Source: an uncultured bacterium (GTDB lineage Bacteria > Bacillota > Limnochordia > DTU080 > JAAYLA01). From it: DNA of 48,709 bases. Below are positions 15,053-23,495 of the stretch, one piece after another; position 1 is the stretch's first letter, and each line of letters starts with the position of its first letter. The stretch lies in NCBI GenBank assembly GCA_937983075.1, contig CALKAQ010000181.1, positions 1 to 48,709 of the forward strand, given 5' to 3'. A program made the translations under genes and the position numbers. Below the pieces are notes generated by a model. The model saw only the letters and a list, made by a program, of their open reading frames with translations, was not told the origin of the DNA and searched no databases.

Positions 15053-16798
15053 TCAGCCTACTTTTTTGGGATGAACTGCTGTGGATTGCGCCAGGAGTTC
15101 TTCCGCCCGTTTCAATGTCGTTTCATCGGTGGAGCCGTCGAGCATGCGGGCAATTTCGGCGGTCCGCTGCCGTGCTTCGAGATGACGGACCCTCGTTTGC
15201 GCCCGATCGCGCTCGATCACCTTCTCGACCAAAAAATGGCGATGCGCCGCGCTGGCGATTTGCGCCAAGTGAGTGACGACGAGCACCTGGTGGGATTGTG
15301 CAATACGGGCGATCCGCTCGGCTACGGCACCGGCGGTCCTGCCCCCGATGCCAGTGTCGACCTCATCGAAAATAAGAGTGGGAACACGATCATGCCGCGC
15401 CAATAGCCCTTTGATGGCCAACATCAAGCGGGAAAGCTCACCGCCCGACGCCACTCGGGCCAAAGGCCTTAACCGCTCGCCGGGGTTGGCCGAAAACAAA
15501 AATTCCACCCGATCGATGCCTCGCTTGGTACAGCGAACCTTTTCACCGTCGATCCACAGGCCGGTTTCCGATGCATCGGCCGGAACCCGGGAAATCTCGA
15601 CGGCAAATCGCGCACCTTCCATCGCAAGCTCTTGCAGTTCCGCTTCTACTTGCCGTGCGAGTGCGGCCGCCGCTTGCCGACGCAGCTCACTCAACCGCAG
15701 AGCCCGCTCGGTCAGATCTGCAGCCACTTGCTCCAATTCAACTTCAAGCCGTTCTCGTGCATGTTCGTCAGCATCTTCCTGCTCGAGCTCCCGAGCACAC
15801 GCATCCCGGAAGGCGAGAATTTGATCGACGGTCTCGCCGTACTTGCGGGCGAGGCGCGCGATCAACGCCAAGCGTGATTCGACTTCGGCAAGGCGATCCG
15901 GATTGGCGTCGATGCCTTCCGAACGTCTGCGCAGCTCGTGTCCGGCTTCCTGCAGCTGAGTGGAGGCACTTTGAATGAGCTCCAACACGCCTTGAAGCTC
16001 CTTGTCCCATTGGACGGCCTCCACGAGGGCGTGCTCCGCTTCGCCGATGAGATCGAGAATACCGCTGCCGGACGTGCGATTTCCTTGTTCGATCAACGCG
16101 TACGCCCGGACGATATGCTCATACAAGCGTTCGGCATTCGCCAAACGCTGCCGCTCCTCGCGCAGCAGCTCGTCTTCGCCGGGGACGAGACCTGCCTCGT
16201 CGATTTCTTCCACCTGAAACTGCAGCAAGTCGCGCCTCCGGGCGCGTTCGCGCACTTCTTCGTTCCAGCGCGCCAGGCGCTGCGCCATGCTGTGCCAGCG
16301 CTGCCAGAGCTCTTGCACTTCTTTTTTGAGTTGAGCTACTTCGGCGCCCGCTGCGGCATCGAGCCAAGCCAAATGGTTTTCGGGGTTGAGCAGCGACTGA
16401 TGCGCATGCTGGCCGTGAATATCGACGAGCAGGCGGCCGATTTCCGCCAACGTGGCGACTGTTGTCAAACGGCCGTTGATGCGGCAGCGGCTTCGCCCCG
16501 CGGCGGTAACCTCCCGGGTGATCAACAGCTCGTCCCCTGCGGCAAGATCCAATGCTTCCAGCTGCGCCCGCAGCTCGGGCAATGCGGAAATGTCAAACAG
16601 AGCCTCCACCCGACACGACTCAGCTCCATCGCGTACGAGTTCGGCTTGGGCACGTCCGCCGATGAGCAGTGACACGGCGTCGATGATAATGGACTTGCCG
16701 GCTCCGGTTTCTCCGGTCAGTACGTTGAATCCACGGGAAAATTCAATTTCGATATGTTCAGCGATCGCGAGATTATGGACGTGGAGCTCCTGAAGCAC
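15053..16798 (-). CDS. recN: DNA repair protein RecN
   Basis: A 581-aa SMC-like ATPase of double-strand-break repair. The N-terminal Walker A is GETGAGKSI, with long coiled coils in the middle (residues about 150-360) and the C-terminal ABC signature ASGGELSRLMLAIK, Walker B LIFDEVDTGIGG and a switch His in VLVVTHLAQIA. Start GTG 16798 has AAGGGGGA 6 nt before it and gives the family N-terminus MLQELHVHNLAIAEHIEIEF in short. The frame upstream overlaps argR and is not coding. It is 13 nt downstream of argR. Confidence 0.97.
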   Translation of the reverse strand: MLQELHVHNLAIAEHIEIEFSRGFNVLTGETGAGKSIIIDAVSLLIGGRAQAELVRDGAESCRVEALFDISALPELRAQLEALDLAAGDELLITREVTAAGRSRCRINGRLTTVATLAEIGRLLVDIHGQHAHQSLLNPENHLAWLDAAAGAEVAQLKKEVQELWQRWHSMAQRLARWNEEVRERARRRDLLQFQVEEIDEAGLVPGEDELLREERQRLANAERLYEHIVRAYALIEQGNRTSGSGILDLIGEAEHALVEAVQWDKELQGVLELIQSASTQLQEAGHELRRRSEGIDANPDRLAEVESRLALIARLARKYGETVDQILAFRDACARELEQEDADEHARERLEVELEQVAADLTERALRLSELRRQAAAALARQVEAELQELAMEGARFAVEISRVPADASETGLWIDGEKVRCTKRGIDRVEFLFSANPGERLRPLARVASGGELSRLMLAIKGLLARHDRVPTLIFDEVDTGIGGRTAGAVAERIARIAQSHQVLVVTHLAQIASAAHRHFLVEKVIERDRAQTRVRHLEARQRTAEIARMLDGSTDETTLKRAEELLAQSTAVHPKKVG

Positions 16799-16811
16799 GG
16801 ACGGTCCCCCT

Positions 16812-17303
16812 TTACTCCGTCCTTCGCCGCAGCAGCGCGTTGAGACGAGTATACACACCGGCGACAGGACCTTCGCGGACCTTGTTTTCGTCGTTGTCGC
16901 GGACGACAACGAGGATGGTGTCATCACCGGCGATCGTGCCGATGATTTCACCGAGTTTCAGCCCGTCGATGGCTGCGGCGACAAGAGGTGCACACCCCGG
17001 CTCGGTTTTGACGACAATGAGATTGCCCGAGGCGTCAACCTCGTGGACATATTCTTCGAAAGCTCGCTGTAAACGCCGCATCGGATCTTCGTCGCCGTCG
17101 CCGACACTGCCGGGCAGAGCGTATCGGTAACGCCCGTTCGGCATGGCGACCTTGGCGAGCCGCAGTTCTTTGATGTCCCGCGAAACCGTCGCTTGCGTCA
17201 CATGCAAATTGCGCGCCCGCAACGCGGCCACCAGCTCTTCTTGCGTTTCGATAGGTTGTTGGGCGATGATCGAGAGAATCAGCCGGTGGCGTTCCGCCTT
17301 CAA
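16812..17303 (-). CDS. argR: arginine repressor
   Basis: A 163-aa ArgR/AhrC. The N-terminal winged helix has VTQATVSRDIKELRL. The C-terminal hexamerisation and arginine-binding domain has GCAPLVAAAIDGL and GTIAGDDTILVVVRD, including the Gly-Asp-Asp arginine contact. The start is set at TTG 17303, because GAGG lies 9 nt upstream and MKAERHR matches the family start. The ATG at 17312 has its GAGG directly abutting it. It begins 1 nt after the nadK stop, so the two are coupled. Confidence 0.93.
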   Translation of the reverse strand: MKAERHRLILSIIAQQPIETQEELVAALRARNLHVTQATVSRDIKELRLAKVAMPNGRYRYALPGSVGDGDEDPMRRLQRAFEEYVHEVDASGNLIVVKTEPGCAPLVAAAIDGLKLGEIIGTIAGDDTILVVVRDNDENKVREGPVAGVYTRLNALLRRRTE

Positions 17304-17304
17304 G

Positions 17305-18174
17305 CTACTCATCCTCTTTCTGAAAATCGTCACTGAATTTGCGAGCCAGGCGATCCCGCAGCACGTCGTAAAACGTGCGAGCTTCCAGCCGGATCAACCG
17401 CGCTTGCTGCGGCGCCTGATCAAAGTGAATTTCATCGCCGGGAAACAACCGCTCGCCGAATTGGCCGTCAACGGTGAGCAGAAGCTCTTCATCGGGCTCA
17501 TCGAAACGAATCATCACGCCGTCTTCGGGAGATGTAACGATCGAGCGGCTGCCCAGCGTGTGAGGACAAATGGGCGTGACAACCAGGGCGTTGAGGCTCG
17601 GATGAAGTATCGGTCCGCCGGCCGACAACGAATAGGCCGTGGAGCCCGTAGGCGTGGCCACGATCATTCCGTCGCCGCTGTAGACTCCGATAAAAGAAGA
17701 ATCGATGAACAGACGGCAGTGTACCGATCGTGCCAATGTGCCGCGGGCGACGACAATGTCATTGATCGCATAGTAGGTCGCTCGCACCGCTTTGTTCCGG
17801 ACAACCCGGGCCCGCAGCATCATGCGCGTATCGATGCGGTAGTCGCCTTCCAGCAGGCGATCGATTGCTTGACTGACGCCTTCAGGTTCGATTTCCGTGA
17901 GAAAACCGAGGCGTCCAAAATTGATGCCCAGCATTGGTACGCCCGCTTCAGCAAGGCGACGCCCTTCGCGCAAAAAGGCACCGTCCCCTCCCAACACAAG
18001 GCCGGCGTCAAGACCGGCGAATTCACCGTTCAGATCGGGACGGTTGAGCAGATGGGCAGCCTCTTTGTCAAGCCAAACGCTTACATTGCGAGCTTCCAAA
18101 ATGGATATCAGCTCTTGCGCCATGGCAAGAGCTTGTGGCTTGGCCGTATGAGGAAGCACCCCGATACGCTTCAT
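17305..18174 (-). CDS. nadK: NAD kinase
   Basis: A 289-aa ATP-NAD kinase that makes NADP. Motifs are GGDG with Asp64 (residues 62-65), NDIVVARG, and the conserved Gly-rich block SGDGMIVATPTGSTAYSLS followed by AGGPI. The start ATG overlaps the tlyA stop (ATGA), giving a coupled tlyA-nadK-argR-recN unit. The length is normal for the family. Confidence 0.96.
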   Translation of the reverse strand: MKRIGVLPHTAKPQALAMAQELISILEARNVSVWLDKEAAHLLNRPDLNGEFAGLDAGLVLGGDGAFLREGRRLAEAGVPMLGINFGRLGFLTEIEPEGVSQAIDRLLEGDYRIDTRMMLRARVVRNKAVRATYYAINDIVVARGTLARSVHCRLFIDSSFIGVYSGDGMIVATPTGSTAYSLSAGGPILHPSLNALVVTPICPHTLGSRSIVTSPEDGVMIRFDEPDEELLLTVDGQFGERLFPGDEIHFDQAPQQARLIRLEARTFYDVLRDRLARKFSDDFQKEDE

Positions 18175-18983
18175 GAGTCTCTCACTCCTGTGAGGCTTGC
18201 TGCCGCTGCCCGGATGGCTTGCGCGCTCGTGCCACTCACCGGTACCTCACGGCGCCAATGAGCGAGATACTCGACATTGCCGTCCGATCCGGTGATGGGG
18301 GATGGCACAATCCCTTGCATGTACAGCCCACACGTTTCAGCGGCGTGCTGAACCCGCTCAATCGCTTCCACGCGCAGTCGGGGGTCGCGAACGACGCCCC
18401 GCTTCCCGATTTTCTTAGCTTCCAGCTCAAATTGAGGTTTGATCAACGTTATCACGTCGGCGTCGGCTGACACGAGACGGACCACGGCAGGCAGCACAAG
18501 TGCGAGAGAGATAAACGAAACATCAATCGTTGCAAGTTCAGGAAGCTGTGGGAAAGGCGACGTGATGGAGCGAATATCCGTCTGTTCCATCACAACGACC
18601 CGCGGGTCGGCCCGCAATGAGTGGTGAAGCTGATCCCGTCCGACATCAACCGCATAAACTTTGGCTGCTCCACCTTCGAGCAATACTTGCGTAAAACCTC
18701 CGGTGGAGGCACCGACGTCGAGTGCAACCTTTCCCTGAGGTGAAACCGCAAATGCTTTCAGGGCAAAGGCGAGTTTGATGCCACCCCTGCCGACGTAAGG
18801 CAATGGGTCGCCGTCGATCACAATGTCAGCTTGCGGTGCAACCCGTGCACCGGGCTTTGTGCACACGCGTCCATTGACACGCACCGCACCGAATTGAATG
18901 ATTTGCGCCGCCCGTGAGCGCGTTGCGGCGAGTCCCCGCTCGACGAGGAGCCGATCGAGTCGAATCGGTAGGTCGCCAGCCAC
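18171..18983 (-). CDS. tlyA: TlyA family rRNA 2'-O-methyltransferase/hemolysin-like protein
   Basis: A 270-aa protein with an N-terminal S4 RNA-binding domain (RLDRLLVERGLAATRSRAAQII, in two parts) and an FtsJ-like SAM-dependent methyltransferase domain (VALDVGASTGGFTQVLLEGGA in parts; catalytic-type K in LIKPQFE). Members such as mycobacterial TlyA methylate ribosomal RNA, and the Bacillus subtilis homologue is YqxC. Start GTG 18983 lies 6 nt after the dxs stop. Confidence 0.92.
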   Translation of the reverse strand: MAGDLPIRLDRLLVERGLAATRSRAAQIIQFGAVRVNGRVCTKPGARVAPQADIVIDGDPLPYVGRGGIKLAFALKAFAVSPQGKVALDVGASTGGFTQVLLEGGAAKVYAVDVGRDQLHHSLRADPRVVVMEQTDIRSITSPFPQLPELATIDVSFISLALVLPAVVRLVSADADVITLIKPQFELEAKKIGKRGVVRDPRLRVEAIERVQHAAETCGLYMQGIVPSPITGSDGNVEYLAHWRREVPVSGTSAQAIRAAAASLTGVRDS

Positions 18984-18989
18984 GTGCCA

Positions 18990-20891
18990 TCACTCGGCCC
19001 GCAAGCGTCGCTCTGCAGTCGACTGTACCATTTCGGTCGCGGTCGCGACGATGTTCGCGACGGTCATGCCACATTCCTCATACAACAGGGGCAGCGCACC
19101 GTGGTCGATATAACGATCGGGGATCCCGATGCGCCTGACCTGGACTCCCGTCAAACCGGCATCGGCAATGCACTCCAACACGGCCGAGCCGAACCCGCCC
19201 GCCAGCGATCCGTCCTCAATCGTGACGATGTGTCCGGTTCGTTCGGCCATTTCGAGGACCAATGCTTGATCCAACGGCTTGACGAAGCGCGGATTGACCA
19301 CCGCAGCGTCGATGCCATGCTTTTGGAGTTCTTCAGCCGCTTCAAGGGCCACATATGCCCAGGGCCCAAGCCCGAACAGCGCGACATGCCGTCCCGGACG
19401 CAGAACTTCTCCCCTGCCGATCTCGAGGTTTTTCAACTCGTTGTCGAGCGGAACGCCTCGGCCCGAACCTCGCGGATAGCGCACAAATGCAGGGCCCGGG
19501 TAGTCAAGCGCCGTTTTGACCATGTGGCGCAGTTCGTTTTCGTCTTTCGGTGCCATGAGCACGACATTGGGCAGAGTGCGCAAATAGGCGATGTCAAAGC
19601 AGCCGTGATGCGTCGGACCGTCGTCGCCCACAAGCCCCGCCCGATCGATGCCGAACGTCACATCGAGATTTTGCAGGCATATGTCGTGCATAATTTGGTC
19701 GTACGCACGCTGAGCAAAGGTGGAATAAATGGCGACCACGGGCTTCAGGCCGCCGAGCGCCATGCCGCCTGCCAACGTAACGGCATGCTGCTCCGCGATG
19801 CCCACGTCAATCATCCGATCGGGGAATACCTTCTCAAAACGATTGAGCCCGGTTCCGTCCGGCATGGCGGCGGTAATGGCGACGATGCGCCCATCCGTGC
19901 GCGCCATTTCGGTAAGCGTGTCGGCGAAAACCTGGCTGAACCCCGGGGGTTTTGGCGCCACCTTTTCCCCTTTTGAGGCCACGACGACCGGTCCCATAGC
20001 GTGCAGCTTGCCGGGATCCTTTTCCGCCGGCGAGTAGCCGCGCCCCTTTTCGGTTACGGCGTGGATGACGACGGGTTCTTTCTTGCCGATCGCTTCCCGC
20101 AGCACTTGCTGCAATAAAGGTATGTTGTGACCGTCGATCGGTCCGTAATACGTGAAACCGAGTTCTTTAAACAGCGAACCAGGCACGAGCAGGTCGCGAA
20201 TCGTATATTTGAGCCGTTCGGCGATCCGGACAAACGGTGCACCGATGGCGGGAATCCTTGAGAGAAGTGCTTCGAGATCTTGGCTGGCGCGGTGAATGGT
20301 TGGATCGGTGCGCAGCCGCGTGAGATACTCCGACAAGGCACCGACGTTCGGTGCAATGGACATTTTGTTGTCATTCAAAATGACGACAATGGCGGTACCC
20401 AGGTCCCCTGCGTGATTCAACGCCTCAAACGCCATTCCGGCCGTCATTGCGCCGTCCCCTGTAACTGCAACGACCGCGTAGTCTTCGCCGCGTCGATCCC
20501 GCGCCAAAGCATATCCGAGCGCCGCTGAAATGGACGTTCCGGCATGTGCGGTGCCGAACGCGTCGTGCGGACTCTCCACCAGCCTAGGAAAGCCAGAAAT
20601 ACCTTGATACTGACGCAATGTATGAAATTGTTCGCGTCGACCCGTGATCAATTTATGAGGATACGCTTGGTGACCAACATCCCAGATCAGTTTGTCGCGC
20701 GGGGAATCGATGACGGAGTGAATGGCGAGAGTGAGCTCGACGGCACCTAAATTGGCTCCGAGATGACCACCTGTTTTCGTTACCGTTTCAACAATGCGGA
20801 CGCGAATTTCTTCGGCCAATTGCTTAAGCGCAGCGTGGTCGAGGGTTTTCAAGTCTTGTGGCGAGTTGATTTGATCAAGCAGTAGGGACAC
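18990..20891 (-). CDS. dxs: 1-deoxy-D-xylulose-5-phosphate synthase
   Basis: A 633-aa thiamine-diphosphate enzyme that opens the MEP isoprenoid pathway from pyruvate and glyceraldehyde 3-phosphate. The ThDP motif is GDGAMTAGMAFEALNHAG, with AHAGTSISAALG before it. A transketolase central domain (GIAEQHAVTLAGGMA) and a C-terminal domain (TIEDGSLAGGFGSAV) follow. Start GTG 20891 has GAGG 8 nt upstream and is 10 nt from the oapA stop. Its neighbour ispA uses the prenyl precursors that Dxs helps make. Confidence 0.98.
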   Translation of the reverse strand: MSLLLDQINSPQDLKTLDHAALKQLAEEIRVRIVETVTKTGGHLGANLGAVELTLAIHSVIDSPRDKLIWDVGHQAYPHKLITGRREQFHTLRQYQGISGFPRLVESPHDAFGTAHAGTSISAALGYALARDRRGEDYAVVAVTGDGAMTAGMAFEALNHAGDLGTAIVVILNDNKMSIAPNVGALSEYLTRLRTDPTIHRASQDLEALLSRIPAIGAPFVRIAERLKYTIRDLLVPGSLFKELGFTYYGPIDGHNIPLLQQVLREAIGKKEPVVIHAVTEKGRGYSPAEKDPGKLHAMGPVVVASKGEKVAPKPPGFSQVFADTLTEMARTDGRIVAITAAMPDGTGLNRFEKVFPDRMIDVGIAEQHAVTLAGGMALGGLKPVVAIYSTFAQRAYDQIMHDICLQNLDVTFGIDRAGLVGDDGPTHHGCFDIAYLRTLPNVVLMAPKDENELRHMVKTALDYPGPAFVRYPRGSGRGVPLDNELKNLEIGRGEVLRPGRHVALFGLGPWAYVALEAAEELQKHGIDAAVVNPRFVKPLDQALVLEMAERTGHIVTIEDGSLAGGFGSAVLECIADAGLTGVQVRRIGIPDRYIDHGALPLLYEECGMTVANIVATATEMVQSTAERRLRAE

Positions 20892-20901
20892 CGGATCCGC
20901 C

Positions 20902-21492
20902 TCACTTTCTCGGTCGCATTTTTTTGCGCTTCGACCGCTTGCTTTTACCAGGATTCCCAGGGCGAAGCAAGGTGAGTCCGGTCAGTCTTTCTAGACTGGC
21001 GACCATCCTCCCTGCTACCGAAAGGATTTCGTGCGCGTGACGCACCGCGAATGCTTTGCCGGCCGCCTTTCCTCCGACCGTTATCGCTGCGACAAAAGCC
21101 AGCATCAAGGTGACCGTTGCCGCTTCAGGCCACGTGGGCCGAAGACGCAAAATTTGATAAACAATCGTGGTGGCGACGGCTCCCGAAAGCGTGCCCGCGA
21201 TATCACCGACAAAATCGTTGGAAAAAGTGGCTACCCGATCAGCGTGCCGAGCCAGCCATGCCGCTTGGGGGCCGCCCGGAACGCGATCGACGGACATTGC
21301 ATGAAACGGGGCTTCATCTGCCGCTGTCGCCGCTACACCGATGATGTCGAACAAAATTCCGACGCCTATGATCACAACGAGGATGACTATTGAGGGAACG
21401 AGATCGACGACGCTTAAAGTGCGATTGCTCACCCAACCTACGGCAGCGGAAACGATTAGGGTCCAAAACCCGAAGACGGCGAATTGTCGCAA
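20902..21492 (-). CDS. oapA: OLE RNA-associated membrane protein OapA
   Basis: A 196-aa protein with four predicted TM helices (about 4-24, 31-55, 98-116, 122-142) and a strongly basic C-terminal tail (GKSKRSKRKKMRPRK). Asp93 and Asp97 in NDFVGD form the D-x3-D motif known from Bacillus halodurans OapA, where changing both aspartates gives a dominant-negative protein. OapA binds OLE RNA and holds it at the membrane. Start TTG 21492 has GGGGTGG about 5 nt upstream. It lies directly 3' of the large structured RNA and 10 nt before dxs, the standard OLE-oapA-dxs order. The name rests on context, topology and motif together. Confidence 0.88.
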   Translation of the reverse strand: MRQFAVFGFWTLIVSAAVGWVSNRTLSVVDLVPSIVILVVIIGVGILFDIIGVAATAADEAPFHAMSVDRVPGGPQAAWLARHADRVATFSNDFVGDIAGTLSGAVATTIVYQILRLRPTWPEAATVTLMLAFVAAITVGGKAAGKAFAVRHAHEILSVAGRMVASLERLTGLTLLRPGNPGKSKRSKRKKMRPRK

Positions 21493-21516
21493 AGGACCAC
21501 CCCGAAAGGTACCTTC

Positions 21517-22141
21517 AAAAAAACAACCATAGGTGGTAACTCCCTGAGTAAAGATTGTGGCTTAAGGTCCAGCAGGTTTTCCCAGAGATGTTCCGTCCCG
21601 TTGCCAGTCCGGCGGTTTCCCCTTTACCACCTCTTTGCCGTGTCGCCAGCGGCAAGGCTGGATTACCACTTAGTCCACACCGTAATCCCCAAGGAGCCTC
21701 CAAATCGGAACAGCCTAGGAGTTTTCCTCGACAGATTCCGCACGCCTTCTAGCCTCTTTTGCAGCGCTGGTTTCTAGTGGCAACGGTATTTAACCCCCGG
21801 CCGCAGGGCAAATACCTGAACCCACTGTCCTCCCAGGCGCCACGCAAGGCAGGCTACGCTGTACCCAACACTCAGAAACACCGGAGTGTTTCCTCGCATC
21901 GCATACAGGTTTAATCCCAAGCCGTCGGAACGGAACCGTTCCCACGCACTTGGGTCTCCGCGGAACCAGGGTCAACGCCTACATGCCATTGTAGATCGCC
22001 CCGATTCCTTAACCCCCAGCAGCAACCCCCGACTGGGCGTCAGCGGCCACCACCAGGGACTTCATCGATGTGCCCTTGACGGATTTTTAGGCCCGTCTTC
22101 AAAGGCGCCGGCCTGACTAGGATACTGCACCACCTATGGCT
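21517..22141 (-). ncRNA. ole: OLE RNA (ornate, large, extremophilic RNA)
   Basis: A non-coding interval of about 740 bp between ispA and oapA contains a structured RNA read leftwards from about 22141. Its 5' end (22139-22129) and 3' end (21537-21527) are perfectly complementary over 11 bp (CCATAGGTGGT with ACCACCTATGG). They enclose 613 nt, the size of OLE RNA (about 610 nt). Internal hairpins include a perfect 7-bp stem with a UCCG tetraloop at 21875-21892 and a GGTATTT/AAATACC stem. A TTGTTTTTTT tract (21526-21517) follows the closing helix. A strong sigma-A promoter precedes it. OLE RNA forms a membrane ribonucleoprotein with OapA and affects tolerance to cold and short-chain alcohols in Bacillus halodurans. 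Confidence 0.9.
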
Positions 22142-22146
22142 AATAT

Positions 22147-22175
22147 ATTGTAGCATATAGATCGTTTGTTCTCAA
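22147..22175 (-). promoter_or_regulatory. sigma-A promoter for OLE RNA
   Basis: TTGAGA (22175-22170) and TACAAT (22152-22147) are separated by exactly 17 nt. Each matches the sigma-A consensus at five of six positions. Transcription should begin near 22141-22140, at the base of the terminal helix of the RNA. This gives the RNA and the downstream oapA-dxs genes a start independent of ispA. Confidence 0.8.
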
Positions 22176-22237
22176 GTTGGAAGCCCGACAGTCGGCGCAT
22201 TTCTCATTCAATTTCGTCAAAGCCTTGCGATTTCGTC

Positions 22238-23143
22238 TTACTTGTCCCGGTGCAGCACGAAATCAGCGAGCGCTCGCAACGCAACCGTGTTTTCTTCACC
22301 CAAAGGCTGTAAACTTCGCTGTGCCTGCTCAATGTGATAACGTGCCTGCTGGCGCGATTTTTCCACGCCATGGAGACGCGGATAGGTTAATTTCTCCAAT
22401 TTGGCGTCGCTGCCGGTCGCTTTCCCGAGTTTTTCGGGAGATCCCGTGACATCGAGCAGGTCGTCGACGATTTGGAATGCAATGCCAAAATGTCGGGCGT
22501 AATCGGTGAGACGATCGAGTACTTGTTCGCTCGCTCCCCCCAGCATGGCGCCCGTACGGACTGAGGCCTTAAACAAAGCGCCGGTTTTGTTGCGATGAAT
22601 GAAGTCGAGCGTTTCAGCATCGGCCGGCTTGCCTTCAGCCTCCAAATCGACGACTTGTCCGCCGATGAGACCCCCGGTTCCGCATGCTCGACTGATTTCG
22701 GCGACAATGCGCAAAGCGACTTCAGCAGAGGTGTTGGAAAGGCTGGGCAGGTTGGCCAGGACGTCAAACGCATGCGTCAAAAGCGCATCGCCTGTCAAGA
22801 CCGCGATTCCTTCGCCGAACACTTTGTGATTGGACGGCTTGCCTCGCCTCATGTCGTCATCGTCCATGCACGGCAGGTCATCGTGGACGAGCGAATAAGC
22901 ATGGATCATCTCAATTGCCGCCGCCAACGGCAACGCCGCTTCGCGATCTCCCCCGGCGGCAACCGCGCTTTCGAGGGCAAGGCAAGCCCTCAGCCGCTTG
23001 CCGGCACCGATGGCGCTGTACCGCATCGCTTCATGAATAATCGCCGGCCGGACGTCGACGCCGGGCAAAAGCCGGTCCAATGTGCGATCAATTGCTGCCG
23101 CAGTTTCTGCCAAATGCGCTTCTACATCAAATGGCTTCTTCAT
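22238..23143 (-). CDS. ispA: polyprenyl synthetase, probably farnesyl diphosphate synthase
   Basis: A 301-aa trans-prenyltransferase. The first Asp-rich motif is DDLPCMDDDDMRRG (VHDDLPCMD region near residue 92), and the second is FQIVDDLLDVTG. The residues before the first motif and the length are those of short-chain (C15) enzymes. The start ATG overlaps the xseB stop (ATGA), as in other Bacilli. It is followed by OLE RNA. Product chain length cannot be proven from sequence. Confidence 0.94.
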   Translation of the reverse strand: MKKPFDVEAHLAETAAAIDRTLDRLLPGVDVRPAIIHEAMRYSAIGAGKRLRACLALESAVAAGGDREAALPLAAAIEMIHAYSLVHDDLPCMDDDDMRRGKPSNHKVFGEGIAVLTGDALLTHAFDVLANLPSLSNTSAEVALRIVAEISRACGTGGLIGGQVVDLEAEGKPADAETLDFIHRNKTGALFKASVRTGAMLGGASEQVLDRLTDYARHFGIAFQIVDDLLDVTGSPEKLGKATGSDAKLEKLTYPRLHGVEKSRQQARYHIEQAQRSLQPLGEENTVALRALADFVLHRDK

Positions 23144-23454
23144 GTCTCCGGGCTCCAGTCGTCTGCATTCGCCGAGCCCTCGTCGAAGGGCTTGATGACG
23201 GGATCACCGTGTCCTTGATCGAGGAGCACTTCGATTCTTCCTTGAATTTCGTCAAGGCGAGCTGAGCAAAGGCGAGCTAAACGCACGCCTTCTTCAAATA
23301 TCTTTAACGAATCTTCGAGCGACGTTTCGCCTTTCTCAAGCTGCCGCACGATATGTTCCAATCGTTCCAGCTGCTTTTCGAACGGCTCGTCTGCAAGTTC
23401 CGGCTCGGATTGCTTTTCCGCGACTTCTTTGGCCACCTTTTCTTCGGACTTCAA
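23140..23454 (-). CDS. xseB: exodeoxyribonuclease VII small subunit
   Basis: A 104-aa protein with the XseB helical core FEKQLERLEHIVRQLEKGE and SLEDSLKIFEEGVRLARLC, which binds the large subunit. Acidic tails extend at both ends, so it is slightly longer than the usual 75-85 aa. Start TTG 23454 is preferred because AAAGGAG lies 8 nt upstream. A GTG at 23490 has no ribosome site. The stop overlaps the ispA start. Confidence 0.92.
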   Translation of the reverse strand: MKSEEKVAKEVAEKQSEPELADEPFEKQLERLEHIVRQLEKGETSLEDSLKIFEEGVRLARLCSARLDEIQGRIEVLLDQGHGDPVIKPFDEGSANADDWSPET

Positions 23455-23495
23455 CCGCCCCGCTCCTTTCCGTTCCGGATTTCGTCGCACCGAGC

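Noticed and set aside
21875..21892. Perfect hairpin considered as an intrinsic terminator
   Set aside because: It has a UNCG-type loop and no U-tract in either direction and lies in the middle of the large RNA, so it is an internal OLE hairpin.
21541..22116. Short plus- and minus-strand frames inside the ispA-oapA interval
   Set aside because: They are short, lack ribosome sites and overlap the strongly structured RNA; the promoter and the end-to-end helix favour a non-coding RNA.
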